64,000 bases of DNA from Entophlyctis helioformis (lineage: Eukaryota; Chytridiomycota; Chytridiomycetes; Chytridiales; Chytriomycetaceae). The position numbers were made by a program, and so were the translations under genes. The notes beneath the pieces were generated by a model. The model was not told the DNA's origin. It did not search any database and was given only the letters and a program-made list of their open reading frames with translations. Positions 1 through 11,952 of this stretch are shown piece by piece. The DNA lies in NCBI GenBank assembly GCA_025526915.1, contig JAHLKH010000012.1, forward strand, positions 124,001-188,000, written 5' to 3'. The number at the start of each line of letters is the position of its first letter. Positions within the stretch are counted from its first letter, which is position 1.

Positions 1-631
1 GCCGTCAAACATGGATATGAACACAGTGTCTATGGCGCGTGGGATGGACCGGACAGCCGTCCGCAAGTATCCGATCAGATCGAGCACCGTAGCCTGTGCG
101 TCTCTTCCCGCGAGCATGACATGGGTACTTCCAGCAAAGTTGAACACGCACGAGCCGCTTTTAGCCAGTGGCGACGTGTGAGTGCGAGTGCGAGTGCGGC
201 AACTGGTCAGCCCGATACTAGCCAGCCAGCCAGCTAGCCCATGCGATCAGATCCTTTACATACACAATGACAATCGTCACGAACAAGAGGGCGAGTTTGA
301 ATGCCCGTCGCTGGTATGGGGACGGCGGGCCCAGTGCCTTGCGACGGTAGATGCGGACCGGACAGCAGGAGAGAACCGCCCACTGGTACCAGCCAAGAAT
401 GATCAGGTAGACGCAAACAAAGGCAAGACCAATCGAGATGAGCGCGAACGGCGCATAGTACTGCAGAAGACTGAGCGGCCGGATGTCCGAGACAGAGAGC
501 GGGATGACTGGATACTCTGTCGAAGGCGAGCGGAGACCGACGCGGATCGTGCGGGCAATGGACGCGAACGAGCCAAAGCTGAGGGGCAGCGACGAGTACG
601 CAAATGTCTCGTTTGCAGACGCCTGCTGCAT
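1..631 (-). CDS. Putative multi-pass membrane protein, partial (cut by window edge)
   Basis: I do not recognise this gene. Reading leftwards from an ATG at 631 (a stop codon lies directly upstream in frame), about 125 residues contain two clear hydrophobic helices: one around YAPFALISIGLAFVCVYLII and one around KLALLFVTIVIVYV. A GTATGT donor follows near 251. A second open stretch from about 190 to 1 has no stop and a soluble-looking composition (KSGSCVFNFAGSTHVMLAG, then DLIGYLRTAVRSIPRAID), so a second exon probably runs off the window. The gene lies 110 bases downstream of the UPF0658 gene on the same strand. Exon joining is my inference. It could also be a further exon of some other transcript. 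Confidence 0.4.
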
Positions 632-741
632 TCAGGACAGATGTATCGTTTATGGAGATATGTTATTCAAGGAGAAGGAAGTCGGCTCAAGATGGAACAG
701 ACAAAGGAAAGAAAGAAAAACTTGGGTGCAGCAGTAGCGTA

Positions 742-2364
742 TTAGACAATGGTTGCTCGAGAAGCCTTGTCAGTTTCGAGCACTGCCATGCCAAAACGAG
801 AAATGTCAGCCACGCATGGGCAACATGATATGCGGCATGCATCTTGACGCGAGTGCAACAGCGACTTACAGTGAGTTTTGAGGCCCTTGCCAAAGTTGAG
901 GATGCACTGGATGGCAACCACAAATGTGGAGATGACCATGAGAAGACTCAGCGCGGCTGGATGGCGTGTCCATGAGGCACGGCTGTTAGCGTGAGGCAGA
1001 CGCTTGGATTGGCCAAGGGAGCAAAGCCAGCAGACGAACCAAAGAATGTGAGGTAGTACTTGGTATCCGAGTACTTTGCTGGCTGGGTGTAGATGCGCAC
1101 AATCTTGAAGATAAAGTAGCCCATGGCCAGCACAACGCCAAACAGGAAGCCCGACACAATCAGCTTGTTCTCAGTGCGCATCTGTCCAAGCCAATGAAAG
1201 CCGCGTCAGTTTGGATGGCGCTGGGGTGCAGTCATGAGATCCCCCAACACGAAGACATACACCGTAGACGGCTGTTGCCAGAACAAGGAGCATGATTGGA
1301 ATGGCAGCAATGGTCAGAGCAAACTCTGGATCGCTGGTTCTGATGACGAGCACGAGGAACTGGATGCCAAAGCCAAACACAAAGAACACGTCGACCTTGA
1401 CCAGGAGCACAAAGATCTGGTACGAGCGGTACATGCTGCGCATGACGGGGTCTGCTCCAATGCGCTTGAAGATGGTCCAGCCAAACTCATAATAGAGCTT
1501 TGACGCCAGGTAGAAGAAGAGGATCTGGAATGCGCCGGTGATGAAGGGGATGACGATGAGCGGCAGCTTGAGGGCGGGGTCGTTTCCGGCCAGGTTGATG
1601 AGCTGGGCATACTGGAAGATGGAGTAACAGACGATGATGAGATTGAAGCCGACAAAGGCGCCGATCTGCATGGTGTTTTGCTTGACGATGGCGTCCCATG
1701 CGAGCACGATCTGGAAGAGTTGGGCAAAGATGAAGATGACGAGGTAGACGGGCACGCCGCGAGCAGGGCCGGGCCGCGAGATGTCGACGGCGGCAATGAA
1801 CTGGTTGGCGGCGACGGACTCGATGATGACGATGATGATGGCCTGCAGCATCACGGCCAGCAGCGTGATCCTGCCGAGCTGTAGGAGCAGGGGTCAGTCT
1901 TGGGCCGTCTGCAGGAGCGTGTGCAAGGCATGCGGTGGGGCAAGCGGTGTGTATACCAGCGTCGAAGGAAACTGGGCGGCAGGACCGCACGCATTGTGGC
2001 GGCGGGCACGCATTGCAGCGGCACGCATTGCAAGCCATGGATGTGATGTGTTGCGACGACAACACAAGGCAACACAAGACGAGGCGGGGTCAGCAGAGGT
2101 CAGCGAAAGTCAGCCAGTGGGCAAGGCAGACAGACAGGCAAGATGGCCGAGGGGCGGGCAGGACAGGCTAGACACACACAAGGCAGACACAAGACACACA
2201 CAAGGCAGACGCACCCATTGCAGCCAGCCGTCGGGCTTGTGGGCGGCGTCGGGCTTGGAGAAGCCGGACGAAGTGAGCGACGGGCGGCCGTCGCTGGGGC
2301 CGTTGGGGTCGTTGGAGTCTGGACGCACGGTCCATGTGCTGTTGCCGAGGCCGCCGTCGTTCAT
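742..2364 (-). CDS. UPF0658 family Golgi membrane protein (S. pombe C23H3.04-like)
   Basis: Five exons fit splice signals and phase exactly: 2364-2215, 1878-1261, 1181-1040, 956-870 and 782-742, giving about 345 residues, close to the family's usual size. The protein has a soluble N-terminus of about 50 residues and then seven or so membrane helices. Family landmarks are FAQLFQIVLAWDAIVKQNTM, a GADPVMRSMYRSYQIF loop, FALTIAAIPIMLLVLATAVYG, and LTFFAALSLLMVI followed by NFGKGLK near the end. Members of UPF0658 are fungal Golgi membrane proteins without a known biochemical role. An in-frame ATG further upstream (about 2463) is possible, but it would overlap the divergent ATR start. Only 97 bases separate the two start codons. 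Confidence 0.82.
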
Positions 2365-2461
2365 CGTGTGGCTGTCTGTGCGGTTGTCGTTGTTGTTGTC
2401 TGTGAGGTTTGTGGGTGTCGCTGATTGTGATTGCCGACGGATTCGGAAAGTGGCGGCGAAC
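2365..2461. promoter_or_regulatory. Short shared promoter region between divergent UPF0658 and ATR genes
   Basis: This 97-base interval separates the chosen start codons of two divergent genes. The minus strand is rich in CAA/AAC triplets (plus strand tgttgttgtctg). No TATA box is evident. A bidirectional promoter is inferred from position only. Confidence 0.35.
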
Positions 2462-5400
2462 ATGCTCGGAGCGACCGCAAGTGCTGCTGCCCCAGGCGGT
2501 GCCCCAGGCGCCGGCCCGCCCAGCAGCCCAAGCAGCCCCGAGACCATGCTCAACAAGGTGCGGCTGCACGGCATCTGGCATCTGGCGTCTGGCATTGGCT
2601 GGCATCTGCCCCAGCCCTTCTTGGCCCCTCTTGGCCCTTCTTGGCCCAGCCCGTCCGTGTCCGGATGCGTTGTTCTGGACATCGGCTGGCGCTCTGCACT
2701 GCCCTGCCTGTCTGTCTGTCTGCCTGTCTGTCTGCCTCGCCTGGCTGACTGGCTGCCCTCGCACGCCGTGCACCACAACTACAACTACAACCACAACTAC
2801 AACCACCGCCATAACAGCTGTACGACTACCTGTCCAAGCACTCGCTGTCGTCGCAGCAGCCCGACCTGCACGTCGACATCATGGCCCTGCAGGCCCTCTT
2901 CACCACGCTGGTCACCGCCTGCTTCCTGGCGCCTGCAAAGGGTCCGTCTGCATGGCCCATCGACCCATCTGTCATCCTCCATCCTCCATCCTCCATCCTC
3001 CATCTGCCGCATGCCATCTGCCATCTGTCATTCGCCTTGAACTGACTGTCCATCCCGGTCAACAGCTGGCAGACCGCCGACGCGAGAGGCTCGCGACACG
3101 CTCAAGATCATCGGCGTCGCCCTCACCCGGCTGCCGGCTGCCTTCTTCGCCCTGCCGACCAACCAGTCCACTCTTGCCGGTGTCCGCGCCGCTGCCGGTG
3201 CGGCAAACGCCGCCCTTCCGTCAACTACCGCCAACCCTCTGTCCACAACTGCCGCAACGTCCGCCAATGCGATCGCCGCCGCAAACACCATCAACACGAC
3301 CGACAAACACTCCACGCAAGAAGTCGCCGTCTTTGGCAGTATCGTTGCCACTCAGCTGCCAAGATACGACCCGCGGCTCAAGACCTTCTTTGACGCCTGG
3401 CTCTTTGATGTGCTCCTCTGGTGCCTTGCATCGCCTGCAATGCCCCCATCAATCGCCTCAGAGATCCGCAAGACCCTGCGCGGCATCTGCGTCTTTGTGC
3501 GCGACGACAACCCAAACGCCTTCATGATGCAGCAGCTGTTTCTGCATACCGTCGACGTCGCTCTGAACATCGAGCAGTGCCTACACACACAGACGCCTGG
3601 CTCTCCCAGCTCAACGTGTTCTCTGGCTCTCAACAAGTACGAAGCCTCTCAGCCGTTCTGGCTCTCGTGCGCCAAGCAGCATGCATCTGCATCTGCAACG
3701 TCTGCTTCTGCTGAGCGTGCTACGGCCATCCACCTGCAAGGCAATGCGCACATCGCAGCATTCGAGGCTCAACTCTTTTCAGTCTTGGGCATGATGCTAC
3801 ACCTCGGTTCAAACAGCGTGTTCCACAGCCTCGACAAACTGCAGGGTCTCCTTTCGCGCTTCCTCCACTGGCGCTCGTCCTTCACAGACCCTACTCTGAA
3901 TCTGTCGCTGATGCGTCTGCTCGAAACGACCCTGACTATCCCGCAGCTGCCCGACACTCTGCAGCATAATGAGTGGGCCTGCTGCCTGATCCTCGGCCTG
4001 CTGGAGACGATCAAGTATCCGTCGATTGCCCAGTCCCCGTCTGCGGCCAACAGCACCAACAGTGCCAATGACACATCTGCAGACGCAGATGCGACCGTGG
4101 CTGTCAAAACAGCTGCATTCCAGGACGCGCTGGGCTCCAGCCTTGCCCATCTCATGTCCAAGACCAACATCGACTGGTTGCCAGTAACGGCTCAGTGCCA
4201 GCGCATCCTCGAGCCACGCGTCCTCGCCTCTCTCCAGAGCAAAGTGCTGCAGGTGCGTACATGCTATGCTATTGCTGGGAATGGCGTGGCTTGAACGGCA
4301 GGTGCTGACTAGACCGCCTGCTGCAGGAGACGCTGGGCTCTGTGCACTTGACGGCTGCGATCGAGGGGCTGCCGATCCCAACTACCAGGAGCAATGTCTC
4401 GCCCCATCCACTGCCAATGACCGGCGCACTCCGGCTGCCAGGCGTGTGGGACTCTTCGCATGCGCTCACGAGCACTCCCATGCTAGCAACAGCCAACGCA
4501 ACAGGCACGCTCCGTCTAGGCAGCAAGCGCCGTCGCACGCTCGAGATCGTCTCCACAATGCCAGCCAGACAGCCCACAGCCACGCAAGCGAAAGTCGCTT
4601 TGACTGCCATTTCAACCCCCGTGCCCAGATCCATCCAGCAGTGGAACGATCTGGAGGCTTTGGCCCTCGACGAGAAGCAGCCCATTGGCTTTGTGAGTTG
4701 GATCAGCCCATGGATTGCAGCTTGCCATTATGCCCTATTGACGCTTTCATGCTAAACTCAATGATAGGACGCGTTCCAAGCCATCCTGCTGAGCCTGCAG
4801 ACGGCTGGCGGGGAAGAGCTGACCAGGTGCTTCCAGTCTCTGATGGCATCGGTTTACTCTGCGTGTCTCGAAGTCATCTCTGCCACATACTTGGGCAACG
4901 TCAACAACAACAACCAGCAAGCCACTGCCGTGAAGACAGACAAGTCTGCACGCCTCAACCACCTCATCTGCCTCGTCACGGTCTGCATCTCGCTGCCAGA
5001 CACCTGTCTGACGGCAGACTTTGTCGCGTCGCAGATGCCGCTGCTGCCTGCACTCCTCGGCGTGCCGCTCTTCCGAAATGCGGCCATCTTTCTTGCAGAC
5101 GCTTTGACTGCCGATTCCTTCGACTTTCTCAGTTTCAGTCGCTCGCTCGAGCCGCTGTCGCTCCCGGCCAACAGCAACCAGCAGGACCAGCAGGGAGGTC
5201 GTGCATCCCTTGCACCGGCCACCGAAGAACGGCAGAAGCAGCAGCTCGAGTGCCTGCGCGCACTTGCCATCATTGGGCCCGGTGCAGATCTGGCGGACAG
5301 GTATCTCGGTGATGTTCATCAAGGCGACAGAGTCTGCCGCGTTAAGCTTCGCGTGGTCGCACATCATTGCGCTCCTCGGCACCTTTGGCATCTCTGGCGC

Positions 5401-8400
5401 AGACGTTCACCAGCTGCACACCAATCTATCGGCAGCTGTACTTGGCAATCGGCAGTCGGCATCAAGGGACGCGATTGCCGCCATCCCGTGTTGTGCTGTC
5501 TCTGCGCTGGAACCATCTCGCTCGCGCTGGACCGCCCCCACTGTGTCATCTGCGACGCAAGGCCAGGCGATGATCTGGACGAGTGCACCGATACCATGCC
5601 GCCTGCGCTGTGCGCCATGTGGCTTGGGTCGTGGGTCGAAATGGCATCGACAAGCCGAATGCGCGAGAATCCTCAATCGCTGGCCATGCTCTGCGCGGGC
5701 CTGTCGCGGTTCCTGTCACACATCCCCGAGTCTGCGTTGACGTTCCTGCAGTTCAGCGGCCGCGAGCAGCTCCTGACGTTCTTGTCGCACGGCTCGCGCG
5801 CTGTGCGTACCCAGGCCCGCATCGCCATTTCGCACTTTGCAGTCGCTACCAACCCAGACCAGTGCTCAGAGAACATCACGATCATCATGGACCAGATCTC
5901 CCGCCTTGCGCGAACGCATGGATCGTCGCCGTTCCTGGAGACGTGCATCATGGCGTGCGGCCAGCTGGCCCGTCGCTGTGGCACTGCCATCGAGCTCAAG
6001 ATTCTGCGCGGCGTTCTCGAGTTCTTGATAGAGCAAACGGGAAGCGCAAATCCGATCCTGTGCTCGCTTGCCTACACGGAGATGTACAAGGTCGCTGGCG
6101 CGCGCGGCATCTCGACCGAGACGCTGCTCAGCGAGAATGGAGAAGAGTGGAGCAGACTGCAGTCTCCAACATCAAGACGAAGCCAGGAATGCTCAAGGCC
6201 GTGGCTCAGCTGTGCGGCCAGACCGTGTCGCAGTTTCTTGCTTCGACCATGCGCCACACGCTCCCCGATCTGGTGCTCAAGGAAAACACTGGCGTCATCC
6301 AGGCGATCGCCGCAGCCACCAAGCGCCACGTGTCGCGCATGCTCATTGACGCGGGCGGTCAAGTCATCCCGCATCTCCTCATCATGCACGACCCACAGCA
6401 GCGACGCAACCAGTCCGACGACCCGCTGGCATACTTTCTCAGAATGGCAGCGCTCAACATCCAAACCGTGCCGCTCTCCCAAGTCTTCCGGTCGTGCCGC
6501 CTCTACTTGGTCACCAACCTGACGATCGAGCTCGGTGATGCCGCTCCGGACCACAGCGCCAAGGCACGGGCTGCTCTGCATTTTGTCGAAAAGGTGCTGT
6601 GTCCCGAGCTGTTCCGCAAGGACGCCGGGAAGCCGAGCGCTCAGTTCATGAACCAGTTCATCCTCGGCATCCTGTCCAACATGAACGAAAAGATTGTTGG
6701 CACCGGCGACCATTGTTCGGTGGAGCACACCAACAAGACGGTTCGTGGTCTGGGCGAGCTCATTGCGCTGTGCGGAAACACCATCTCGGCCGTCTCGCCG
6801 CAGGTCATGGGATTGCTGCAAAAGGTCATGGAAGACCGCCGCACATGGAGCACGACGCTGCGATGCTGGGAGATTCTCATCCGATCCATGCGCGCGGCCG
6901 ACATCTCGAGCTCTTTTGGCCAGATCTCCGTACTGCTGCTGCGCATCGAGCCTCGGTGCAACGACGAGCAGCAGGCGTTGCTTGTCCGCATCTTTGAGTA
7001 TCTGCTGGTCGAGTGCCCCATTGCTGGTGATCTGGCCTCGCTCATGATTTGCGGCATCTCGGACGCGTCCCATTGGCAGCGTGTGGCGCAGGCGGTGCGC
7101 AACCGAACGGCGTCCATGGATGTATGGGCAAGCATGCGGACCGTCGGCCTGTATCTGTCCAATGAGAACGCCGTTGTGGTCGAGTGTGCGCTCGAGCGGC
7201 TGCGCGAACTGCTTGCGCACCATGGCGCAGATGTGCACACCTCGGTGCTCGACGAACGGCCGAACCCTGTTGTGCGCGATATTGTGCAGCAGCTGTTTGA
7301 GACGACTCGCCGCTACAATGGCATCTCGGACACCATCCCACGACTGTGCTGCGAGTGCCTAGGCACGATGGGTGCACCTGATCCGACGCGAGTCAGTGTC
7401 GTCATGGCTGCACAGGGCGACTTTGGACCCAAGTGGGATCTGGAGTCCATGGATGATGCTGTTGCCTTTGGGTGCCTGCTCATCGAGAAGCTCCTCGCGC
7501 CAAGCTACCGCTCTACCCACAGCGCCAAGATGCAGGGATTCCTTGCGTACACCATCCAGGAGATCCTCTCGTTCTGTGGATTCACGAGCGAGCTCATCAA
7601 GAAGGAGGACTTTACTGCGCAGCGCGCACAGCCGCAGCAGGCCGTTTCAGCCGACGAGCTTGAGCGGAAGGATCGCCTCTTGCAGCGATGGGCCAAGTTT
7701 CCCAAGGCACTCGTCAGCACGATCGAGCCGCTCGTGAGCTCGCGGTACACGGTCAAGCCGCCGCTGCTGGCGCCATGCACCTACCCCATCTACCCAAAGT
7801 CGGCCGACTTTCGCGACTGGATCGAGTCTTTTGCACTCGACACGTTTGGCCGCACACAGCCCAGCCATATCTGCAGGCTGCTGAGCATCTTTGCCAACAT
7901 CATCAAAGAGGGCGAGCCCAACACCGCGCGGATCCTGCTGCCACACGCTGTGCTGAATGTGCTGCTGTCCAAGGACGAGGCACACGCAGCCGACATCCTC
8001 AATGAGGTGCTCGCTGTTCTGCAGAACACGGACGCGTCAATTGCGGCCGAGAAGGACCAGCTGTGTGTGCAGACCATATTTGGGCTGGTGGACCATCTGA
8101 CCAGGTGGATCCGGCTCAAGCGCGTGTTCCTCACGTCCCAGCGCAACCTGCTCGCCCGTCGCAGCAAGTTTGGCGGCAACCATGCGGCCACTGCCGCTGC
8201 CTTGGACGACCTTGCTGTCAAGATCTCAAGCATCGAGTCGTGGCTCGGCCAGATCCCGCAGGCAGTCATGGCGCAGGCGTCTGTGCGGTGCAAGTCGTAT
8301 GCACGTGCCCTGATGCACTTTGAGCAGCATGTGCGGTTCCTTCGACAAACGCAGTCCCTGGGCGAGATGCAGTCGACATACGCCGAGCTGCAGCGCATTT

Positions 8401-11400
8401 ACGCTCAGCTGGACGAGCCGGACGGACTCGAGAGCATCACCAAGGACCTCGTTCTGCTGCCGTCGATCGACCAGCAGATTCTTGCACACGAGAGCGCGGC
8501 ACGGTGGTCAGAGGCGCAGACGTGCTATGAGATGGCCTTGCAGTCGGATCCGAGCAACACGGCGTACCGCGCTGGACTGCTCAAGTGCATGCGGCATCTC
8601 GGGCACAATGAGACGATGCTGACGCATCTGAGCGGATTCATTGAGCAGCAGCCCAACGGTGCCGAGGAGCTCTACAGCGAGGGCATTGAGGCCGCTTGGC
8701 GTCAGGGACGGTGGTCGTTGCTGGAACAGTTTCTGGGTCGGCCGCACAGACCCGGCTTCACCGCGTCGCTTGCACGGCTGCTCCTTGCCGTCAATGGCAA
8801 CAAGGACGCGTCGACGGTTGGCCGGCTGCTTGACCAAGCACGCGGCGAAATCACCACGTCGGTTGCAGCGGCGAGCATGGAGAGCTACCGGCGCGGCTAC
8901 GACAGTGCCATCCAGCTGTCCATGCTGCACGAGGTTGAGATGATGCACCAGTTTATCCAGCTGGCCGGCTCTGCCGACGAGACCATGGGCGTCAACTCGG
9001 GCGTGCACGCGTCGCAGCTGTCTGATATTCTGCGGTCCTGGGACTCGCGGCTCAAGATCACCATGCCGTCGTACCGCGTGCGCGAACCGATACTGAGCCT
9101 GCGGCGTGTGCTGCTCGACAAGGCGCTTGCTGTGTACGGCGAGCGACAAGACACGGCTGTTATGGGCATGATTGTCAACCAGGTCGGCCGGCTGTGGCTC
9201 GAGACGGCCAAGGAGTCGCGCAAAGGAGCACACTACCAGACCGCGTATGGTGCAGCGCTGCGTGCTCAGGAACTCCGCATGCCGTTTGTGTTTGTCGAGC
9301 GGGCCAAGTCGCTGCGTGCGCAGGGTCTTATCCAGCAAGCCATCTTTGAGCTCAAGCGCGGCATCGAGCTTGTTGATCACGGACTGGCTGGGCATGCGAC
9401 TCTTGGCCTGGGCACAGGCGGTGCAATCAGTCTGCACACGGACGGCGCGATGCGTGACGGTGCCAATGCGGCGACCATTCTGCGCAAGGGCGAGAGCCAG
9501 GACGCGGATCGTGCCACCATGGGGTCAGAGGTCAAGGACGTTTCGCTCGACATGACGACCGACAAGTTTTTGCGGTCCAAGTCGCGCATGCTGCTGACGC
9601 GGTGGATCGAAGAAACCAACGGCCAGCAGTCGAGCGCCATTATTGCAGCGTACATTGAGATCCGGCGCGAGCAGCCGGACTGGGAAAAGAGTCTGTTCCA
9701 TCTGGGACGCTACTACAACACGCTGCGCCAGAAGGAGCTCGAGACCATGGAGACGACCAAGGGTGCACGCACGATCCATGCGCTCATCCGCCTGCACAGC
9801 CTGACCAACTCGTGCGTGCACCAGTACGTGCGCGCGCTGTCGCATGGCACCAAGTACATCAACCAGACGATGCCGCGCGTGCTCACGCTCTGGCTGGACT
9901 TCGGCAGCACGATCATGCAGTACACGCCGACGAGCGAGGGCAACCGGCCCGAGGACGAGCTGATTGCCAAGTTCACTGTGCTGAACCGGCTCATGCGCAA
10001 GGCGTCGCAGAGCCTGCCGACGTACCAGTTCCTGACGGCCATTCAGCAGCTCGTGTCGCGCATCTGCCACAAGAACCAGAACGTGCAGACGCTGCTTGAT
10101 GCGCTCATTGTCAATGTGCTGAGTGTGTACCCGCAGCAGACGCTCTGGCACCTCATGTCCGTCAACAAGAGCACCGTCAAGAGCCGCGCACGCCGTGTCA
10201 CGAGCATCATCTCGAAGCTGCGGGCCGACCCGGCGACGCGCCACTTGGCTGGATCAGGACCCATCGAGACGCTTGTCAACGAGGCACAGAAGCTCACGGA
10301 CCATCTGCTCAACCTATGCAACTACTCCATCCCACGCGAGGTGCAGATGATGAGCATGTCCAAAGACTTTCGACCGCTGCAGCGCACAGCGCCACTCTCG
10401 ATGATCATCCCGCTGCAGTCGAGCATGACCGTCACGCTGCCGGCATCGAGCCACACGCTCTCGACGCACAAGCCGTTCCCAAACGACCTGCCGACGATCG
10501 AGGGGTTCCACGACGAGATCGAGGTCATGGCGTCGTTGCAGCGGCCACGCAAAATCACCATCCGCGGGTCGGACGGCGGCGACTACATCTTCCTGTGCAA
10601 GCCCGCCGACGACCTCCGCAAGGACTCGCGTGTCATGGACTTTAACACCATGATCAATAAGCTCATCAAGAAGGATCCTGAAGCGCGCAAGCGTGGACTG
10701 CGTATGTTGCTTGCGTGTGTGCATGTGTGAATGTGTGTGTGTGAGTGTGCTGCTGATGCGCGTGCTTGTAGGTATTATGACATACTCGGTGATGCCGCTC
10801 AACGAAGACTGCGGACTCATCGAATGGGTCAACAACACGGCTGGCTACCGCAACATCATCCTCAAGGGTCTCAAAGCCAAGGGAATCACGGTGTCGGTAC
10901 GTGGATGGCGATGCAGAACCTTCAGCACGGGATAGCGCGATGTGATGTGGGATGTGACGTGCTGACAAGTGTTTTACAGACGAATGAGATCAAGACGATC
11001 CTGGAACGCAAGTCGCCGTCGCTGGAAGAGATTTTCGTCAACACTGTGCTGCCGAGGTCAGGCTTCTTTGGGGGCTGGAGATGCGCGGACATGGGGTGCT
11101 GATGGCTGTGTGTGTGCGTACAGGTTCCCGCCCGTGTTCCATGAATGGTTCCGCGAAGCATTCCCAGAGCCGTCGCAGTGGCTTGGCAGCCGGCTGACGT
11201 ACACCGTGTCAACAGCCGTCATGTCGATGGTCGGCTACGTTGTCGGGTAAGTGCACACGCCTGTTCGCGTCGCCACGCGTCGTCCAGCTCCATATGCACC
11301 TAACACGGACACACGGCACACACAGACTCGGCGACCGGCACGGCGAGAACATTCTGTTTGACGAGACGACGGGCTCGTGTCTCCACGTGGACCTCAACTG

Positions 11401-11859
11401 CGTGTTTGAAAAGGGGCTCGAGTTTGAGAAGCCGGAGCGCGTGCCGTTCCGGCTCACGCAGAACATGGTGGACGCGTTCGGCCTCACGGGCACGCAGGGC
11501 CTCTTCCGCAAGTCCTGCGAGCTGTCGCTGCAGATCCTCCAGGACAACCGCGAGTCGCTCATGACGGTGCTCGAGACGTTCCTGCACGACCCGCTGTGCG
11601 AGTGGAGCAAGAGCAGGCGCAGCGGCCCGCCGCGTGAGGACTACTCGGAACAGGAGAACGAGAGGGCCAGACGCATCCTGGCCACGATCGAGCGCAAGCT
11701 GAGCGGTCTGCATATGCCGGCTGCCGGCGGAAACGGGGCGGGTGGCAGTGGCGGCGGCATGCCGCTGAGCGTCCCCGCGCAGGTCAGCGAGCTCATTGAC
11801 GAAGCGACCAGCGCCAAGAACCTGTCGGCCATGTACATTGGCTGGGCGCCTACCTCTAA
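2462..11859 (+). CDS. ATR/Mec1/Rad3-type PI3K-like checkpoint kinase
   Basis: A nuclear serine/threonine kinase of about 2,850 residues that signals stalled replication and DNA damage. Exons read from splice sites: 2462-2557, 2818-2941, 3066-4252, 4327-4692, 4768-10701, 10772-10896, 10980-11056, 11124-11246 and 11326-11859. Most of the protein is helical repeat (HEAT/FAT). The kinase starts near 10,480 (PRKITIRGSDGGDYIFLCKP), continues with YSVMPLNEDCGLIEWVNNT, and has the catalytic loop LGDRHGENILFD with HVDLNCVF (DLN in place of the usual DFN). It ends in a FATC tail with MYIGW. The frame changes near 5,300, 5,560, 6,150 and 11,846 without loss of conserved sequence, so the open frame is broken as given. 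UBA/UME domain limits cannot be judged by eye. The identity as ATR rather than ATM or TOR rests on the kinase and FATC sequence. Confidence 0.93.
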
Positions 11860-11952
11860 CCAAGGACACGCAATGAAAAAGCAAGCCGTTCATGATCGCC
11901 AGATAATAGGTTCCATCTTCATTCTGCTGATCCGCTGTGCACACACACAACA

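Noticed and set aside
6072..7238. 388-codon open frame on the minus strand
   Set aside because: It lies entirely antisense to conserved ATR sequence. GC-rich codon bias creates long open shadow frames throughout this window.
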